Source: Monocercomonoides exilis
Taxonomy: Eukaryota; Preaxostyla; Oxymonadida; Polymastigidae
Reading direction: 5' to 3'
NCBI GenBank assembly: GCA_001643675.2
Contig: LSRY02000004.1
Location: 564,001-628,000 of the forward strand
Length of the DNA stretch: 64,000 nucleotides
Shown here one piece after another: positions 59,678 to 64,000 of the stretch (position 1 is the stretch's first letter; each line of letters begins with the position of its first letter). The position numbers and the translations under genes were made by a program. The notes under the pieces are model-generated. The model made no database searches. It was given only the letters and a program-made list of their open reading frames with translations, and was not told the origin of the DNA.

Positions 59678-61579
59678 TCACTCTTCGTATGTGCTGTCAG
59701 AAGAATCTTCCCCTGTATCATCGTTTTCAGTTAATTCATCATTTTCATTTTCTCCATCATCTTCCTTTTCCTTATTTTTTCCATGAGCAACTGCCCCATC
59801 TTCCTTTCGTGCTCGTTTTTTTGCGATTTTTGGTGCACGATTGTTGAGAAGGCGCTTCTTAGGTTTTTTTCTTCCAAACAAATTCCCAGCGTTTGCAAAT
59901 GGATTTATGATAGCACCTGCGAATGGATTTGGAATTGCTTGAAATGCATTGTTAAATGCTTGCTGTGCTGGCACTTGAACTGGATCGGGCTGAAATGGAG
60001 TGATTCCCGATGATACAACATCTTTGATCGTAAGTTTGGTATTGGCAGCTTCAGGATGTTCGCTCCGCCATTTCTTTTCTGCATCCTTTGCAGCTTTTTT
60101 AATACGTTTTTCTTCAAGTTTATCTTCGTTATTGTTCCAAAGAGGACATTTTGTGTCATGAAAATGCTTGTATGGATCAGGCTTTGGGCACAAAGCTCCG
60201 CAAACATAGCAAAACGACTCACCACATTCACATGGGACGCGATTGCAGCCATCCATTTTGACAACACTTTTTTTGCATGATGGACATTCTCTAATCCTTG
60301 CAGCGTCCATCGCTGCTTCCACTGCCTTTCGAAGAGACTCCTCTAATGCTTCTTCTGCCACTTCAGAACATTTCTTTGGTAAATGGGATTCCTTTTTGCA
60401 TAAGCGGCAGCTCACTTTCATGCAGTCAGGATTGGCACAATGCAATTCTGTATCTTCGTTTGCCGAGGTCTCCATAATAACTGCATAATCACAAAATGGA
60501 CATTCAACAAGATTGGGAATAGCTGCAGTTCGAAGTGCTGCCTGTTGCTCTCTTCGAAGAAGCATCGAATATTCTTCCTCTGATAATACCCGTCTCACAA
60601 AAGAGTCCGGAAATGTTCCTTCGCATCCATTCATATCGACACACTGAAATGATACATTTGCTTTGCCTTTTTGTAATTCCTTTAAAATGGCTTGTTTTGC
60701 GCAATCATTGCAGATTAAATGCATCTCTGTGCATTGCACCATTTCGTCAATTGCATAGCTTCCCATACAACACCCGCATTCTAATAATTCTCCTCCAGCT
60801 TCTTCGTATTCTTTGTCCATCAATTTCCGAGCAACTTCAAGATCAGCCTCTGTTACTTTTGCTAATCTTTGTTTTTGAATTTCTTCGTATTCTTCTTTGA
60901 AATCTTCATCTTTTTCTATTTCAAGATCAACTTGCTTCCGCGGTTTTTTCAAAAGATGAAATTTCTTACCGTCTATTTCGGCATCGTTATTAATAATTTT
61001 TAAATCTTTTTCAAGATGCTCAATGATTGGAATCAAGTGATAGTTGAATTTTACTGAAATTTCTGTCAAGCGCGGAATTGGAATCAATGGGAATAAATTC
61101 GACAGATATTTAGTAGATAGCTGTGTGTAAGAAGGTTTCATGATTCTCACAATATTCTTGTAATCTCTTTTGCACTTTGATGATTCTCCTTTTTTTTTCT
61201 GCTTTGGATAGCTGCTTTTCTCCGCAATTTCATTTATCACCAAAGTCGCACAATCTTTTTCGTCAATTTTTTCTGATACCTTTGTGCGAAGAAAGTCCAA
61301 GTCTATATCTGGAAAAAGGCACAATACTTCTTGAACGTATAAATCAACTTTGCTTTCAATTGTATCTAAATCATCTTCATCGATTTGAGTTTCTTCCATA
61401 GAAATATTTTTTCCCAGTGCATCAACAAGTTTTTCATTTGTACGATGTTGCTCTGATAAACGTATGTTATCTTCTTTAACTTCATCAATATCATCTGGAT
61501 CAACAATTGTAGATCCTTGAGTCAGAAGAGGTATTTTTTGAAAAGAGTTTTCGATTGAATTATTATTTATTTCGTTCAT
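59678..61579 (-). CDS. RBR-type E3 ubiquitin ligase, RNF216/TRIAD3-like
   Basis: Single-exon gene of 633 residues from an ATG at 61579 to TGA. RBR ligases take ubiquitin from an E2 onto a RING2 cysteine before passing it to the substrate. RING1 starts near residue 265 (ECGCCMGSYAIDEM... then MHLICNDCAKQAI). The IBR follows (VECPFCDYAVIME, LHCANPDCMKVSCRLCKKES). RING2 is at about residues 430-460 (RIRECPSCKKSVVK, then GCNRVPCECGESFCYVCG); the Cys of GCNRVPC is the likely catalytic residue. The spacing and the ARIRxC start of RING2 match the RNF216 subgroup better than parkin or ariadne. The N-terminal 260 residues are acidic and helical, without a domain I recognise. The C-terminal region after about 500 holds an Asn/Phe/Pro stretch (NNAFQAIPNPFAGAIINPFA), a basic patch and an acidic end. 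Confidence 0.9.
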   Translation of the reverse strand: MNEINNNSIENSFQKIPLLTQGSTIVDPDDIDEVKEDNIRLSEQHRTNEKLVDALGKNISMEETQIDEDDLDTIESKVDLYVQEVLCLFPDIDLDFLRTKVSEKIDEKDCATLVINEIAEKSSYPKQKKKGESSKCKRDYKNIVRIMKPSYTQLSTKYLSNLFPLIPIPRLTEISVKFNYHLIPIIEHLEKDLKIINNDAEIDGKKFHLLKKPRKQVDLEIEKDEDFKEEYEEIQKQRLAKVTEADLEVARKLMDKEYEEAGGELLECGCCMGSYAIDEMVQCTEMHLICNDCAKQAILKELQKGKANVSFQCVDMNGCEGTFPDSFVRRVLSEEEYSMLLRREQQAALRTAAIPNLVECPFCDYAVIMETSANEDTELHCANPDCMKVSCRLCKKESHLPKKCSEVAEEALEESLRKAVEAAMDAARIRECPSCKKSVVKMDGCNRVPCECGESFCYVCGALCPKPDPYKHFHDTKCPLWNNNEDKLEEKRIKKAAKDAEKKWRSEHPEAANTKLTIKDVVSSGITPFQPDPVQVPAQQAFNNAFQAIPNPFAGAIINPFANAGNLFGRKKPKKRLLNNRAPKIAKKRARKEDGAVAHGKNKEKEDDGENENDELTENDDTGEDSSDSTYEE

Positions 61580-62764
61580 TTATTTCTGAAAAGCAATAAT
61601 CAAAAAAGAAAAACAAAAATTAATATATATAAAGGTGGGAAGTTTGATCGTTCAACAAATATTTGATGAAAAAATCTTTGTGTCAACGTTTATATTATTT
61701 GTTTTTCAATTGTTTTCACGAAAAAAAAAGATTGTTTTCATTTTTTTATTTGTGAAAGAGAATAGACCATTTGTTGTTTTCCATTTTTTTTATAAATATT
61801 TCGTTTAATAAAACGAAATTTAACTTCATTTTCCTTATTTTAGAACAAAATAAATGCATTTAATTATTGTTTATTGAATTTCACTCTTATTATTTTTTTG
61901 TGATGATTTATTTTGTTGAAAAAAGGTGACTCTTTTTGAATTGTCATTAATGAACAGTCTTTCATTTTGAAAAAATCTGTGAATAATTCAGTAGTTCATT
62001 CGTCCATTAATCATATTCAACAATATCATATGTGGAAACACGATGTGCATTTTGTGTTATATGCGCTCCATAACTGAGTAATATGACTCATGAATGCCAA
62101 AAATTGACAAAAGAATAATGTTCAATGTTCAAAGTGAAAACAAAAAATCACTTGTTTTGAAAATATGGGGTTCAATACGGACTTTCAGACCTTTATGAAC
62201 TAATCAACAAAGATTTACTTCACTTGTGACTTAATTACACGTTCACATATTTAAATATTTATTTATTTTTCTTTTCCATGAATATGAATCCATGATGTCG
62301 TTTTTTTATGTTGTATGATCCGACATGTATTTAAAAAAATAAATTTATTTGTTTTTGTATTTTTGACCTCATAAAGTTCATCCGAACTTCATTATTTTTG
62401 AATTAAAACGCCTGATATGTAATACTCTATCCAATGCATTAAATAAAGACTTTCTTTAAAACACGATGAAGATTATTCACATTGAGATAAAAAACATCAA
62501 AAGTTTGGTTTTCACTCACATGATTATTCAAGACCGAACACATATATTTTTAACAACTTCAGTGATTATTTTTATGATCATGACATTTTTTGGGGTGCAG
62601 TTTTTTTAAAGGTTTTTCGATTATAACGAAATAATTGTCATTTTAGATGATAATTGTTTCGGAATAATTACAAAAGCCAAAGTTTGAAATGAAAAAGAAG
62701 CAGACATAAACTTCAATTGAGTTTTCACTTTTCAGTGTTCATTATAAAATACATATAATACATG

Positions 62765-63030
62765 GGAGGAAATACGGACTTTCAAGCTTTTTTTGCACAT
62801 GGCATTGAATAATTGCTTCACTCTTAACTTTATTTCGCTTTCTCAGATTTCAAAATAATTGGAATTCATATCCGTAAACATGTATCGTAGAATTCAAAAC
62901 ATAAAGTTTATCATCATTTCACGAATGTCAAAAAATGGAACAATTTTTATTGTGTTTTTTGTTCACAAAGAATAAATGAAAAGTGCATAAAATTTTCAGT
63001 GAAAATGCCTAAAGTGAAATACTTTGCCAC
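62765..63030 (+). repeat. Dispersed repeat, copy 2
   Basis: Same-orientation partner of 26272-26538, with matching landmarks in the same order and small indels. Both copies are non-coding, and similarity ends abruptly on both sides. Confidence 0.8.
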
Positions 63031-63301
63031 ACATATTTAAACTGAAAAAATTTACTGAAAAAAAATATGATTTCAAAATAATCACATAAATGAAAAAATC
63101 AAATATATAAAAGATAATTTTTAAATTTGAACATTTCTTTTATAAATACACACAACATTCTTTTCACTGTCTTTTTAGTGGGTTTATATTGAATTTGTTT
63201 TTGAGCGTAATCACAGGATCAAATGCAAATAAGCTCAATTTTGGCATTGTTAAGTACAAAATATAAAGAAATAATAATAATAATAATAATAATAGTAAGT
63301 G

Positions 63302-63492
<191 letters not shown>

Positions 63493-63810
63493 TAAAACAT
63501 TCGTTTTGATCTGAAATCACATTTATTGGATAGATTTGAAAAAAAATTTAACATAAATTTTCTTTCTCTGAACAACACAATGAAATATTGATTTTTGTTT
63601 AATAACTGAAAAGAAAGAATGTGAGTTGTGATCTAACACACTGCAATGTTTTTATCTTTAAAATGGAACTGAATTATTGGTGTATTAATCAGGAAACATG
63701 TTATTAAAAGAAGACATCTTTTTTCTCAAAGAAAATCAACATTTCAAATTGTTGTTTACTCGGGATTGTTGAAAATTCAACTTGGCTGATTTTTTTTGAA
63801 ATCATTTTTT

Positions 63811-63960
63811 TGTTCGAGTTTTGATCTAGTTTTTTTCTCAATGGTATTTTCAAAGAAAATGTATTTCCTGTGAAGCATAGTCATTATGTGCATGTATTTT
63901 CCAATATAGCTAATTTTAAAAAATCACATCGAGATTAAATTTATGATCAAAACTCGAACG
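63811..63960. repeat. Short inverted repeat near right edge
   Basis: TGTTCGAGTTTTGATC at 63811-63826 matches the reverse complement of GATCAAAACTCGAACG at 63945-63960 at 15 of 16 bases, with a 118-base loop. Weaker matches flank both arms. It could be the end of a small foldback element continuing past the window, or chance in AT-rich sequence. Confidence 0.55.
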
Positions 63961-64000
63961 AAAGTTTGATTTTAAAAAGGATCAGCCACTTAACCAAAAA

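Overview
This is a 64 kb piece of a nuclear genome from a flagellated protist. The genes are split by short GT-AG introns (about 48-230 nt; one of 477 nt and one of about 197 nt), lie on both strands, and have AT-rich spacers. There are no operons, ribosome binding sites, tRNAs or rRNAs. Two ciliary transport genes (IFT140 and a DYNLT2B-type dynein light chain) imply a flagellum. A giant secreted beta-helix protein with one membrane span and a degenerate kinase tail is of a kind I associate with oxymonads (Monocercomonoides/Blattamonas, Preaxostyla). That placement is inference. Conserved genes end at ordinary TAA, TAG or TGA codons, so I assume the standard code.

Layout. 1-5381 (-): long EFR3-like gene, cut by the left edge; its Ser-rich frame shows no start-to-stop unit inside the window and is easily missed. 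5701-11220 (+): Ser-rich protein of unknown function. 11790-17007 (-): IFT140, eight exons. 17008-20877: no confident gene, one Ser-rich hypothetical frame. 20878-23794 (+): intron-bearing transposase-like gene. 24441-26061 (-): maspardin/SPG21 homologue that has lost the serine of its nucleophile elbow. 26062-28575: non-coding, holding one copy of a dispersed repeat and a near-perfect foldback with 405 bp arms. 28576-36770 (-): beta-helix/transmembrane/pseudokinase giant with an in-frame TGA. 37395-38998 (+): Rab geranylgeranyltransferase beta with an apparent 1-nt deletion. 39135-39698 (+): DYNLT2B-like. 39721-41990 (+): CANT1-type apyrase. 42186-42661 (-): TAF10. 42916-58357 (+): a protein of about 5,000 residues joining leucine-rich repeats to a PP2C phosphatase, most of it in one 13.8 kb exon. 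59678-61579 (-): RNF216-type RBR ubiquitin ligase. 61580-64000: non-coding, with the second dispersed-repeat copy and a 190 bp AAAT microsatellite.

The genes do not form one pathway. Several touch membrane traffic and signalling (EFR3-like, maspardin, RabGGTase beta), ciliary transport (IFT140, DYNLT2B), regulated proteolysis (RBR ligase) and transcription (TAF10). The most unusual items are the LRR-PP2C giant, the beta-helix pseudokinase, the 405 bp foldback, and TCT-encoded serine tracts running through at least three unrelated genes. Exon borders were worked out by eye from splice signals, reading phase and family alignment recalled from memory; they are predictions.
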